Shown here: piece by piece, positions 1 to 8,478 of the stretch | Position numbering within the stretch: the stretch's first letter is position 1 | Layout: the number at the start of each line of letters is the position of its first letter | Notes under the pieces: generated by a model | The model's database searches: none | What the model was told of the DNA's origin: nothing | What the model saw: the letters and a program-made list of their open reading frames with translations, nothing else | Program-made: the position numbers and the translations under genes | Assembly: GCF_028561275.1 (NCBI RefSeq) | Contig: NZ_JAQQTF010000002.1 | Span: 528,812-592,811, forward strand | Direction of reading: 5' to 3' | DNA from: Aureisphaera galaxeae | Lineage (GTDB): Bacteria > Bacteroidota > Bacteroidia > Flavobacteriales > Flavobacteriaceae | DNA: 64,000 nucleotides

Positions 1-544
1 AGTAGTTGTTGAACAAATCCGTGTGTTTAAGGAAGGCATTAATGGTAAAAAGTCCGCCGTAGGAGTGCCCCACCAATGTCCTATAATCTAACGTGGGGAA
101 CGTAGCGTCTATATAGGGGATGAGTTCATCTTTTAAAAACTGAATGAATTTATCCGCCTCGCCGGACTCTCCTCTAAAAGGAAACCCTCTTCTATGTGTA
201 ACCTTTGAAGTCGTTAAATCCCGGTTTCTATTTTCTCTGTTCGAAATACCGACGACAATCATGGACGGTATCCAGGCGGGGGAGTTGTGATTTAATGTAG
301 CGGCGATAGCATCAAAATGCATACGCCCATCTAGAAGGTATAACACTGGGTATTCCACGCCTTCTTCAAGATTACCACCATTGGGGAGTTGAATCCAGAA
401 CGTTCGATTCTCATTCAGCACCTGAGAATGAATACTGTCCTTTACTCCAAATTGAAACAGAAATTCAGTTTCCGTTGAGCTTTGAGAACTTGCACCAATG
501 GAAATAAAAAGTGCGAGAATGCAAAAAATGTGTTTGTTATTCAT
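1..544 (-). CDS. Secreted alpha/beta-hydrolase esterase (IroE/esterase D-like), C-terminus cut by window edge
   Basis: The minus strand reads open from an ATG at 544 to the left edge, about 181 codons. The first 20 or so residues form a Sec signal peptide (MNNKHIFCILALFISIGASS), so the protein is exported. A core segment reads PVLYLLDGRMHFDA, then MIVVGISNRENRNRD, then VGHSYGGLF at about residue 157. This is the GxSxGG nucleophile elbow of the PF00756 putative-esterase family (siderophore esterase IroE, esterase D, antigen 85). The catalytic Asp and His would lie beyond the window. The family hydrolyses carboxylic esters of sugars, siderophores or glutathione adducts; the substrate cannot be told here. 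The gene stands alone upstream of the M56 gene, whose stop lies 105 bp away. Confidence 0.8.
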   Translation of the reverse strand, partial: MNNKHIFCILALFISIGASSQSSTETEFLFQFGVKDSIHSQVLNENRTFWIQLPNGGNLEEGVEYPVLYLLDGRMHFDAIAATLNHNSPAWIPSMIVVGISNRENRNRDLTTSKVTHRRGFPFRGESGEADKFIQFLKDELIPYIDATFPTLDYRTLVGHSYGGLFTINAFLKHTDLFNNY

Positions 545-649
545 GTCGATAAACTGCTTTTATATGTGCAAAAATCCCATAGTTATCCTAGTGTTTGTTC
601 CTTACAGGGAACACCACTTATAAATAACTATAGGGATTGTTCAATTAGA

Positions 650-2068
650 TTATTCTACATCAAAGACGATGGGAAGATGGTACGAAACCGTTACAGCTTT
701 TCCTTGGTGCTGTCCGGGTTCGAAGAGGGGAAGATTAGATACAACCCTAATGGATTCCTTCTCCAATGTAGGGTGGGGAGCTCTAGCTCTTACATCAGTA
801 ACTTTTCCTTGGGTGTTGATCATGAACTGTACAGAAATCCGTTGGCGACCCACCAATCCAAGGTCCTTGCCTATATCTGCATTAAAGTTGGACGCTACAT
901 ATTGCATCATTTTCTCTGAAAAGCATTTTTTTGCTGCTGCGGCATCCTCTATACCCTCGCATCCTGGGAATGTGGGCACTTTGTGTATAACACCAAACGG
1001 AATGGCCGCCTTGTCTTTTACGTCATCGAATTCCTCCACATGTACTCCTTTAGGATTGGTAAGGACATAGAGTATTTTAAGGGCTTCTTCTTCCTCTGGG
1101 GTCATGCTTCCTTTGGCTGCAATAGATTCCTTTAGTTCTGCTATTTTCTGCATTATTTCACTTTGGGATTTGCTTTCTAGGTCTGCCGTTTCATTCGCTT
1201 GGCCAGATGTATCCTGGGTGCAGGAGGTATAAAGCAGGATACCGCCAACAAGAGGTATAAGGAGCAAGTACTTCAATTTTAGGCGCTTTTTAGAATTTGA
1301 TTTCTGTAACATTGTGAATCGTTTTTTGATTAATGAATGATTGAAAAATGTATTGATGAATGTTATATTTTCTGTTCCGAATACTTGAGACAAAAGTCCC
1401 CCATAGTATTCTTTCTTCCCTTTTTTCTTGGCAACAGAGGCATCGGCAGTGTATTCTTGTAAGGTTGCCATTCTTTTTTGATACAGGTAAACCATCGGGT
1501 TGAACCAAAACACCATACGCAGTACTTCAAAAAAGAGTAGGTCCCAAGTATGATATTGATTCACATGCACTCGTTCATGCAGTAATATGTGTTCCCGTTG
1601 TTGGGCGGAAATGCTTTCCCCAATGAATATGTTGTTAAGGAATGTAAAGGCGCAATCTCTTTCAGGCAAAACGATGAGATTGAAACCGTCATGTTTGGTT
1701 ACATCTCCAGTTCTTTTCAGGGTGTGGATTCTCCAAAGTTTTTTAATAAAAAACACGAGGGTCAGAAATATTCCAAAAACCCACACCAACATGGGGATAT
1801 TGAGAGCTTCTGACGTTTCCGTATTCGGAATATCTGTTACCGCTAATCCGTCCCCGATAACAATCTCGGGCAATTGGAAAAGGTATTGCTCGGGCATGGC
1901 TTCCCTGAAAAGGTCGATCTCGACAAAGGGGAGTGCCATAGCCAAAAGAGGAGTGATTAGGAGGTAAGCCCTGTTCGCATCAAAGAAGGTCTCCCTCCCA
2001 AGGAACAGGTCATAGGCCAAGAGGAAAATCCCTTGGAACACCAATACTTCTAAAAAATACACTGTCAT
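650..2068 (-). CDS. M56 (BlaR1-like) membrane metallopeptidase with TonB-like C-terminal domain
   Basis: 472 aa. The N-terminal third has several membrane segments (roughly residues 5-25, 35-50, 92-110). The zinc-protease signature HERVH is at residues 164-168, followed by a hydrophobic FWFNPMVY stretch, the order seen in BlaR1/MecR1 M56 sensors. A further TM lies near residue 270. The outer part ends in a domain of about 105 residues with a VPTFPGCEG start and a TonB-C-like fold pattern, common in flavobacterial M56 proteins in place of a penicillin-binding sensor. It is translationally coupled to the BlaI gene (ATGA overlap at 2065-2068). By analogy, signal sensing activates the cytoplasmic protease and inactivates the BlaI repressor. 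No beta-lactamase gene is adjacent, so the stimulus and targets are unknown. Confidence 0.85.
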   Translation of the reverse strand: MTVYFLEVLVFQGIFLLAYDLFLGRETFFDANRAYLLITPLLAMALPFVEIDLFREAMPEQYLFQLPEIVIGDGLAVTDIPNTETSEALNIPMLVWVFGIFLTLVFFIKKLWRIHTLKRTGDVTKHDGFNLIVLPERDCAFTFLNNIFIGESISAQQREHILLHERVHVNQYHTWDLLFFEVLRMVFWFNPMVYLYQKRMATLQEYTADASVAKKKGKKEYYGGLLSQVFGTENITFINTFFNHSLIKKRFTMLQKSNSKKRLKLKYLLLIPLVGGILLYTSCTQDTSGQANETADLESKSQSEIMQKIAELKESIAAKGSMTPEEEEALKILYVLTNPKGVHVEEFDDVKDKAAIPFGVIHKVPTFPGCEGIEDAAAAKKCFSEKMMQYVASNFNADIGKDLGLVGRQRISVQFMINTQGKVTDVRARAPHPTLEKESIRVVSNLPLFEPGQHQGKAVTVSYHLPIVFDVE

Positions 2069-2427
2069 TTTTCTTTCTTGTTTATTTCCTTGAGAATGGA
2101 TTCTAGTTCATTAACACCGATATCATTATTCTTCATAAAAAAAGAGACCATGCTCTTAAAGGAACCGTCAAAGTAGTTCTTTACCAATTTGTTCACCGAT
2201 TGGTGGCTGTATTCCTGCTTTTCGACCACAGGGAAATAGATATGTCCACGTCCTTCCTTTCGGTAGCTTACGAAGCCTTTGCTTTCTAATATTCGTATGA
2301 TGGTGGATACGGTATTGTTTGCGGGTCTTGGCTCAGGGAAATGACTAACAATAGTAGCCACATTGGCTTCTTCGAGATCCCATAAGATCTGCATGATTTC
2401 CTCTTCTGCTTTGGTGAGCTGTTTCAT
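2065..2427 (-). CDS. BlaI/MecI/CopY family transcriptional repressor
   Basis: 120 aa, the normal length of the family. The N-terminal winged helix has the typical LTKAEEEIMQILWDLEEA opening and a recognition segment PRPANNTVSTIIRILESKGFV. The C-terminal half is the dimerisation helix bundle that is the cleavage target in BlaI/MecI. It lies first in a two-gene operon with the M56 protease and is probably autoregulated: two 14-bp dyads sit just upstream, next to a TATATTTG -7 element. Confidence 0.9.
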   Translation of the reverse strand: MKQLTKAEEEIMQILWDLEEANVATIVSHFPEPRPANNTVSTIIRILESKGFVSYRKEGRGHIYFPVVEKQEYSHQSVNKLVKNYFDGSFKSMVSFFMKNNDIGVNELESILKEINKKEK

Positions 2428-2448
2428 TTTAATGATTTATTTCACACA

Positions 2449-2488
2449 CAAATATAACTAAACATTTAGTTTAAACTAATTTTTTAGT
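2449..2488 (-). promoter_or_regulatory. Promoter and two dyad operators of the BlaI/M56 operon
   Basis: On the minus strand TATATTTG (CAAATATA at 2449-2456) matches the Bacteroidota -7 element TAnnTTTG. Directly upstream are two 14-bp dyads with the same design. ACTAAACATTTAGT at 2457-2470 is perfect with a 2-nt spacer, and ACTAATTTTTTAGT at 2475-2488 has one mismatch. Their centres are 18 bp apart. They cover the -33 region, so a bound repressor would block transcription. They differ from the TACA-N2-TGTA boxes of the second BlaI gene. Confidence 0.6.
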
Positions 2489-2678
2489 CAAAAAGATGAA
2501 AACATGCCATAAAGTGTTGAAAGGCCGAGGGGATTCTCTTCCTTTGTTTTTGTTAAAGCTATTTTTTAAAAATTTAAAATCATCTGTATGTCAGAATATT
2601 AGAAAAGCACACTTGTTAAATTTTTAAAAACTTTCAGGAGGTTTTCGCAGTCTGTTGTTTTAATTTCAAATACCGCCT

Positions 2679-4253
2679 ATGAAAAAAAACCGCCTACAAA
2701 TCGCCCTGACCATCGCTGCACTTATCATTGGTGCATTTTCTATCTCCAAAGCTATTTCCCTTTCGGAAACCCGAATGGATTTTAATGGAGAATCCCTTTT
2801 TACCGTAACCAACAAATACTATTACAAAACCCAGGAAAACGGAGCCAAAATAAAATGGTTCATTCCTCAAAGCAACAACAGACAACAAATATCTAAAGCA
2901 GCCCTCCCCAAAACGATGAATACCACGGCATCCCGGGAACCATTTAATGATAACGTTTTGGGAGAGTGGCTCACAAGCGAGTCCAACACCTATGGTGAGT
3001 TGGAACATAGTTTCACTTTCACGGGAAAATCGAAGCATTATGCATTACCCAAGCAGTTCGATACGGCCCCTGCTACTTATCACCAATTCTTAGTCGCTAC
3101 CGATTTTGTGCAAGTACATCACCCTAGGATAGCCCAATTGGCAAAGGACCTTACCCAGGAAGCTTCCAATGACAAGACTAAGCTTGAAAAGATGTATGCT
3201 TATGTAGCTAACATTCCAACCGCCCCGATACGAACACGTACCGATGCTGTATCCGTTTTAGACAGAAAGAGCGCATCATGCAATGGAAAGAGCCGATTGT
3301 TTTTGGCTTTGACCCGAAACTTGGGTATGCCCTCACGACTGAAAGGAGGCATTGTATTAGAAAATACCAGTAAGCGTACATCTCATGTTTGGGTCGAAGT
3401 TTTTATCAATGGACAATGGGTTCCTTTCGATACAACAAATAACCATTTTGCCTATTTACCAGCGCATTATTTGGAAATCTATCAAGGAGATGAAGCATTG
3501 CTTTCCCGATCTACCGATATGGAGTTCGACTATACCTACGATATTCAGGAAGAATCTACCGTTCAGTTTATGGGAATGGCATTTCAGAATGTAGAAGACG
3601 CTACCCCTTTTTCACTAGTGCCTTTGGTAAAGCACAAATTGATTTCAGAAAAGAATCTTTTTCTGTTGCTCATGCTACCTTTGGGAGGGTTTTTCGTAGC
3701 CTTTTTACGAAATGTAGTTGGGCTGCGAACGTTCGGGGTGTTCCTTCCTGTACTCATTGCCTTTTCCCTTTTCGAAACAGGTTATGGATTGGGATTGCTA
3801 CTGTTCCTATTTCTTATTTTCTTGGTGGGAGCCGTATCCAGACCTTTTCAGAGTATCGGACTGTTGCATACGCCTAAACTTGTCATTTCCCTAAGTGTTA
3901 TGGTGGTCATCATGCTGTTGGGAAGTTATTTGGGATGGGCTACACAAACCCCGTGGCTATCGGCCTTAACCTTTTTCCCCATCATCATCCTAACGATTTC
4001 GGCAGAGAAGTTTTCCAATCTTATCGTTGAAGATGGTTTCGGAAAGGCCAGTGGCATTCTCTTTCAGACCCTTATAGCCGTAAGTTTTTGCTATCTCATT
4101 CTTTCCGTAAAGTCCTTGGGCGCTGTGCTCATGCTATTCCCCGAAGTCATCCTGTTTATTATCCTAGGATCCATTTTACTGGGACGCTATGTAGGGTTCC
4201 GTTGGACAGAACTGATACGCTTTAAGCCCTTGTTGGATTTCAAAACGATTTAA
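2679..4253 (+). CDS. UUP1-family membrane protein: exported transglutaminase-like domain plus 7TM domain
   Basis: 524 aa. A signal anchor lies at residues 8-28, then a soluble region with a transglutaminase-like core. The possible catalytic triad is intact: Cys201 in SASCNGKSRLF, His236 in TSHVWVEVF and Asp251 in WVPFDTTNNH. From about residue 325 on there are seven hydrophobic segments ending near residue 510, the 7TM module found C-terminal to such transglutaminases (UUP1 family, PF14402-like). The gene starts an operon with an ATP-grasp ligase (1-bp gap) and a beta-barrel protein. The family is known to co-occur with glutamate-ligase-like ATP-grasp enzymes, which suggests peptide-bond or isopeptide chemistry at the envelope; the substrate is not established from sequence. 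Confidence 0.85.
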   Translation: MKKNRLQIALTIAALIIGAFSISKAISLSETRMDFNGESLFTVTNKYYYKTQENGAKIKWFIPQSNNRQQISKAALPKTMNTTASREPFNDNVLGEWLTSESNTYGELEHSFTFTGKSKHYALPKQFDTAPATYHQFLVATDFVQVHHPRIAQLAKDLTQEASNDKTKLEKMYAYVANIPTAPIRTRTDAVSVLDRKSASCNGKSRLFLALTRNLGMPSRLKGGIVLENTSKRTSHVWVEVFINGQWVPFDTTNNHFAYLPAHYLEIYQGDEALLSRSTDMEFDYTYDIQEESTVQFMGMAFQNVEDATPFSLVPLVKHKLISEKNLFLLLMLPLGGFFVAFLRNVVGLRTFGVFLPVLIAFSLFETGYGLGLLLFLFLIFLVGAVSRPFQSIGLLHTPKLVISLSVMVVIMLLGSYLGWATQTPWLSALTFFPIIILTISAEKFSNLIVEDGFGKASGILFQTLIAVSFCYLILSVKSLGAVLMLFPEVILFIILGSILLGRYVGFRWTELIRFKPLLDFKTI

Positions 4254-4254
4254 G

Positions 4255-5148
4255 ATGTTTTATAAGCTTTTTCAAATACAAAACCCCAAAGGGGTCATGG
4301 GAATTAACCGCCGCAATTTAGAGCTGGTGTACCGTCATAATCATAGAAAACATTACCGTTTGGCAGATGATAAAGTGCTTACGAAACAGCTTTTGGAAGC
4401 ACACAAAATTGCTACGGCAACTACCTATGCAGTGATTCGGAAAACGGGAAACATAAAGAGAAAATGGGAGCAATGTAAGCAGTATGATGCCGTGGCTATT
4501 AAACCCGCCAATGGCTGTGGAGGCGACGGGATTAAAATCCTAAAGAAGGACAGTGAAGGGAACTTTAGATCTGGGGGAAGGGTTTGGACCGACACTGAAG
4601 TGTATAAACACATTACCAGCATCGTTTCAGGATTCTTTTCCATGAACTCTTTAGACAGTTGCCTTATCGAAAAATGCATTGTGCCCCATCCATTCTTTGC
4701 CGAAATATACAATGCCGGGGTTCCGGATTTTAGAGTGATAACATTGAAAGGAACCCCAATTATGGCGATGCTTCGTATGCCCACTTCAGAGAGCGATGGA
4801 AAGGCGAATTTACACCAGAAAGGAGTGGGCATCGGCATCCATATGGGAAAAGGGGTTCTTACCCAGGTATACGATGGAAAAAGATATACGCACCATCATC
4901 CCGATAATCCCAATCCGGTATACGGAAAGGAGATTCCGTACTGGGAAGAGATATTGACACTATCCGAAAAAACAGCGGAAATATTTCCGCTGGACTATTT
5001 AGGAATCGACATTGTGATTGATGAGGCTGAAGGCCCGCAGATCATGGAAGTAAACGTTCGCCCCGGATTGGGGATTCAACTAGTGAATCGCTGCGGGCTT
5101 CAGCAATCTATCAATGAAAACCTAATAACCTCAAACCTACTATCATGA
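4255..5148 (+). CDS. ATP-grasp ligase, alpha-L-glutamate ligase-like / sugar-transfer-associated ATP-grasp family
   Basis: 297 aa, cytosolic, no signal. It opens with NPKGVMGINRRNLELVYRHN, typical of the alpha-L-glutamate ligase-like family associated with UUP1 proteins. ATP-grasp features follow: VAIKPANGCGGDGI (lysine and glycine-rich loop near residue 85), a family IEKCIVPHP segment, and the metal-binding end IMEVNVRPGLGIQLVN, with Glu and Asn as Mg ligands. Enzymes of this superfamily activate a carboxylate with ATP and couple it to an amine. It follows the UUP1 gene after one base and its stop overlaps the start of the next gene by 4 bp (ATGA), so the three are made together. Confidence 0.85.
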   Translation: MFYKLFQIQNPKGVMGINRRNLELVYRHNHRKHYRLADDKVLTKQLLEAHKIATATTYAVIRKTGNIKRKWEQCKQYDAVAIKPANGCGGDGIKILKKDSEGNFRSGGRVWTDTEVYKHITSIVSGFFSMNSLDSCLIEKCIVPHPFFAEIYNAGVPDFRVITLKGTPIMAMLRMPTSESDGKANLHQKGVGIGIHMGKGVLTQVYDGKRYTHHHPDNPNPVYGKEIPYWEEILTLSEKTAEIFPLDYLGIDIVIDEAEGPQIMEVNVRPGLGIQLVNRCGLQQSINENLITSNLLS

Positions 5149-6272
5149 AAAAAATCATCACCCTTGCCCTAATTGTGGGCCTGCCTTTCGTTCTAGCAGC
5201 CCAAACCGAACAAAAGTGGGAACTGGAAACCCAAGGAGGATATGAATACAACTATTTTAAAAGTCCGGATCAACTCATACGCGATGAGGTTCTTTTGGAA
5301 GCCGATAGTTTAATTTCGAGCAGTGCCTTTCAGGATGTGAGAGCTTCGTACCGATTAAAAAAGGAGTGGGGATACCATGGCTTTTCGCTATACGCATCGC
5401 CGGAAGCGCGGATTTTTTACGATCAAACAGACGATTCGTATTGGCAAGCACGTATCCGGGCCAATTACAGCTATAAGTGGACCCGAAAGCTGAAGTTTTT
5501 GGCCGAAGTTTCCTTTAAACGCATGAATCGTGAAGGATTGGACGGCGCCCAAGATGTCCTCATCAATCCTTTGGGGTACACCAATTATGGAGTGGCAGCA
5601 GGAGTGGAGGGGCGTTGGCTAAAGCGGAACAAGACAACATTGGAGGTATTCTATAATTTCAGAAATTTCGATGCATTTGGTATTCGTGACCTTCAGTTCG
5701 ATGAAAAAGGAGTGACGCTTAGTAGTGTCCAGTCTTTCAAGCCGAATGAATTGAAACATCGCTTCGGAATTTCGGGAACCTACAAGCAACGATTGTACGA
5801 CACTTTCAATGCTTCTAACGAGGTGCCTAATGGCGAAAGGGATTGGCGTTATTTAAGGGGAAATGTATTTTATGAATTTCCGATAAGTAAAGCTGTGGAG
5901 GTAGTACCAAGTTATCAAATAAGTATACGAACGGATGTGCTCGAAGAACGATCCGGATTTACCCAATACGGTCCCAAGTTGGCTTTGAGAGTGACTACCC
6001 CCAGAACCAAGATAAGAGGGTCCTTTTCTTATTTAACAAGGGATTATAGGACATTGGAAGCACGGGACAATGAAGGATTAATTGGTGAAAAAATTAAATA
6101 CGAATATGCCAATTTCAACCTCTCCTTGGAGCATTCTTTAGGAAATAATCTATACGCTACTCTCTCTGCTTACAGTAGGGTACGCACAACCAATTACACC
6201 GATTTGGAAGCGCGTTCCTTTAGGGGTTATACAAATCAGTATGTGGGTATTGGATTTAGCTGGCAGTTGTAA
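5145..6272 (+). CDS. Predicted outer-membrane beta-barrel protein of the UUP1/ATP-grasp operon
   Basis: 375 aa. A Sec signal peptide (MKKIITLALIVGLPFVLAAQ) is followed by alternating amphipathic strands with many Tyr, Arg and Phe (YEYNYF, GVAAGVEGRW, RIRANYSYKW). The protein ends in YVGIGFSWQL, the aromatic last strand expected for BAM insertion. I do not recognise a named family. Coupling to the ATP-grasp gene (ATGA overlap) suggests an outer-membrane component of the same system. In proteobacterial versions of this gene set the usual partner is a retropepsin-like protease, which is absent here. Confidence 0.65.
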   Translation: MKKIITLALIVGLPFVLAAQTEQKWELETQGGYEYNYFKSPDQLIRDEVLLEADSLISSSAFQDVRASYRLKKEWGYHGFSLYASPEARIFYDQTDDSYWQARIRANYSYKWTRKLKFLAEVSFKRMNREGLDGAQDVLINPLGYTNYGVAAGVEGRWLKRNKTTLEVFYNFRNFDAFGIRDLQFDEKGVTLSSVQSFKPNELKHRFGISGTYKQRLYDTFNASNEVPNGERDWRYLRGNVFYEFPISKAVEVVPSYQISIRTDVLEERSGFTQYGPKLALRVTTPRTKIRGSFSYLTRDYRTLEARDNEGLIGEKIKYEYANFNLSLEHSLGNNLYATLSAYSRVRTTNYTDLEARSFRGYTNQYVGIGFSWQL

Positions 6273-6451
6273 TGATTTGCCAGATAACAGAGCGAAACCC
6301 CGTCACAATTATGGAATCGCTTCAGGGCTCGCATTTTAATCGTTCACCGATGAAGTAATTATTACCTGTTTCGATGCGATTTTCTATTTCAGTAGCATTT
6401 TTTGAAATGAATTTTCTAATTAAGAAATTAATAGCTGACGCCGTATCATTT

Positions 6452-8473
6452 TCAATTTTTGATAACTTTTCCCGTAAATACCTTTTGGCTTTTGGAATCT
6501 ACCAACTTGAGGATATAAATGCCATCTGGAAATCGGGAAATATCTACTTGGAAGTTGTCTAATTCATCCTTATTGAGAGTATTGGCATACATTAATCCAC
6601 GACTCATACTATAAATCTCAACTCTAAAATCGGATATGATTTCTTCCTTAAGTGAAATGGTAAACAGCCCTTTCGAAGGGTTTGGGAAAACACTCAATTC
6701 AATAGCATTGGTATCCTCTTCATAACGGGAGCTTAATCTTGGTTCATGCTTCTTAACCAAAGCTTGGTTAGATCCCTTTAGGGATGGAATACATCCTACG
6801 GATGTAGCACTCAATACAGAACCTATTTGAGCATGAAACCCCGGCAAAAATGTTAGTTCACTAGCATTGTACGAGGCCTCTGCACCTGAAAAAAGAGTAT
6901 TGGTGGCAGTGATTGATCCCGATGCTTCTTGGAAGTCCGTTTCGCCTGAAAGAACATCATCTGTTATGGTTACATCTACTGGGCAATTGCCACTCCCAAG
7001 GGTATACGGAGAGGTATAGGACAATGCGTTACCGCTCCTATTGTCGGTCCAAACAGGATAAACACGGCCTCCTCTGGCCGATATACCCAAGTAATCCCCC
7101 ATATATCCTCCAGCTAATCCTTGGATAGGTGCCGGTGTAAAAGAAACATCGCTTACCCTGAACTCGTCCCAGGTTTGGCCTCCATCCGTAGAATTGGCGA
7201 CCCAAGTCTCCAAGTCGGTGCCGCCAACGTTCCGATCGTCATAAAAAATTACACTCAGATTACCTGTAACAGGGTCGCAGGTGATCCACGGGAAATACTG
7301 AACATTGCCCAGAGGATCTTGGTTTACCCTACTGGGGATGGACCACGTGTTGCCATTGTCTTGAGAGGAAATCATATAGATACTAATATCGTTTCCTGCT
7401 TTGGCGGCTGGCTTTTTCCCATTGATTGCCGGTGAGCCATTATTGGCCCAAACAAGGTATATAGTACCGTTATTTGGTCCTCCACTAAGATCCACCGTCA
7501 TTACGGGAAAAGAATTGGTCCGCATAAATTTACTGTGAACAGGAGGGAACGCTCCTGGAACCCATCGTATTCCTTGAATGTTATTTAGAATACGAGTAGC
7601 AGGTTCGAAGCTTACACCCCCATCTGTAGACCGGGAAAAACCAATGGCGGTTTCCTTTGTTGTTTCCGGACTGGTATCATCATAGATAGCCCAAACAACA
7701 TAGACTTCCCCATTGGGTCCTGTTTGGATATTTACGCCATGATTTGAAAATAATGCTTGTACATTATTACTTATACTTATTGGAGGGGTCCATGAGATAC
7801 CATTATCTGTAGATTTGGAAAACTCAATCTGTCCATCGTTAATGCCATTGAAGTTTGTCCAAGCACTGTATGTATTACCTAGAAATGGACTTGTTGCAGT
7901 ATTGTCAACCCATAAATGGTTTTTATCCAGTTTCCCAATGTCGGTAGCAACGCTGCTTGGAGTCCAAGTAGCACCATTATCGTATGAAATAGATACACCT
8001 TGGTTAAAACCTTCTTCGGTAATATACCCAACATAACTGGTTCCATTATTACTAATGGCTGCAGCTGGATCACTAATACTTTCGGGAACTCCATTTTCAT
8101 CACCTATCCACGTTACTCCACCATCGAAGGAAAACAGTGCGTTTGTGCCGAGTCTCGTACTTCCTATTGTAGAATTATTTGCGTTTAAAACGGATTGATT
8201 GTCATCGGGATTAACGAATACGGAATTTTCACTTTGAGTAATGCCTTTGCCCGTAAGTAAAACGATGTCTGGGGAATCCATCATTCTATTCTTTTCTCCT
8301 ACGTAAATGGGAGGTTTGGGAGGAGTGTCTGGATTGAAAGGGATGACTCCTTGTTCCGCTTTTTCCTTCCAATATCTCCAATTGTCAATTCTATAATCAA
8401 CTTTTTCCTGACTATATAAACTGTGAACTGAAAGGAGTTGTGCTATAATAATTAAGAAAATATACCTTTTCAT
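6452..8473 (-). CDS. Secreted Asp-box (sialidase/BNR-like) protein with T9SS type A sorting domain
   Basis: 673 aa. A signal peptide MKRYIFLIIIAQLLSVHSLY is followed by a beta-propeller region with at least six Asp-box repeats (FSFDGGVTW, SYDNGATW, STDNGISW, STDGGVSF, SQDNGNTW, STDGGQTW). A segment around residues 495-550 (FSGAEASYNASELTFLPGFHA) resembles the 3-coathanger stack domain common in Bacteroidota surface proteins. The last 75 residues (SVFPNPSKGLFTISL to GKVIKN) are a T9SS type A sorting domain. I see no sialidase Arg triad or FRIP motif that would prove enzymatic activity, so it may be a binding or adhesion propeller. It follows the upstream gene on the same strand by 5 bp and is probably cotranscribed with it. 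Confidence 0.8.
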   Translation of the reverse strand: MKRYIFLIIIAQLLSVHSLYSQEKVDYRIDNWRYWKEKAEQGVIPFNPDTPPKPPIYVGEKNRMMDSPDIVLLTGKGITQSENSVFVNPDDNQSVLNANNSTIGSTRLGTNALFSFDGGVTWIGDENGVPESISDPAAAISNNGTSYVGYITEEGFNQGVSISYDNGATWTPSSVATDIGKLDKNHLWVDNTATSPFLGNTYSAWTNFNGINDGQIEFSKSTDNGISWTPPISISNNVQALFSNHGVNIQTGPNGEVYVVWAIYDDTSPETTKETAIGFSRSTDGGVSFEPATRILNNIQGIRWVPGAFPPVHSKFMRTNSFPVMTVDLSGGPNNGTIYLVWANNGSPAINGKKPAAKAGNDISIYMISSQDNGNTWSIPSRVNQDPLGNVQYFPWITCDPVTGNLSVIFYDDRNVGGTDLETWVANSTDGGQTWDEFRVSDVSFTPAPIQGLAGGYMGDYLGISARGGRVYPVWTDNRSGNALSYTSPYTLGSGNCPVDVTITDDVLSGETDFQEASGSITATNTLFSGAEASYNASELTFLPGFHAQIGSVLSATSVGCIPSLKGSNQALVKKHEPRLSSRYEEDTNAIELSVFPNPSKGLFTISLKEEIISDFRVEIYSMSRGLMYANTLNKDELDNFQVDISRFPDGIYILKLVDSKSQKVFTGKVIKN

Positions 8474-8478
8474 AACCT

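Noticed and set aside
482-919. Plus-strand ORF of 145 codons overlapping the M56 gene end
   Set aside because: It runs antisense through the esterase start and the M56 C-terminus, with low-complexity composition and no recognisable domain; both opposite genes are clearly real.
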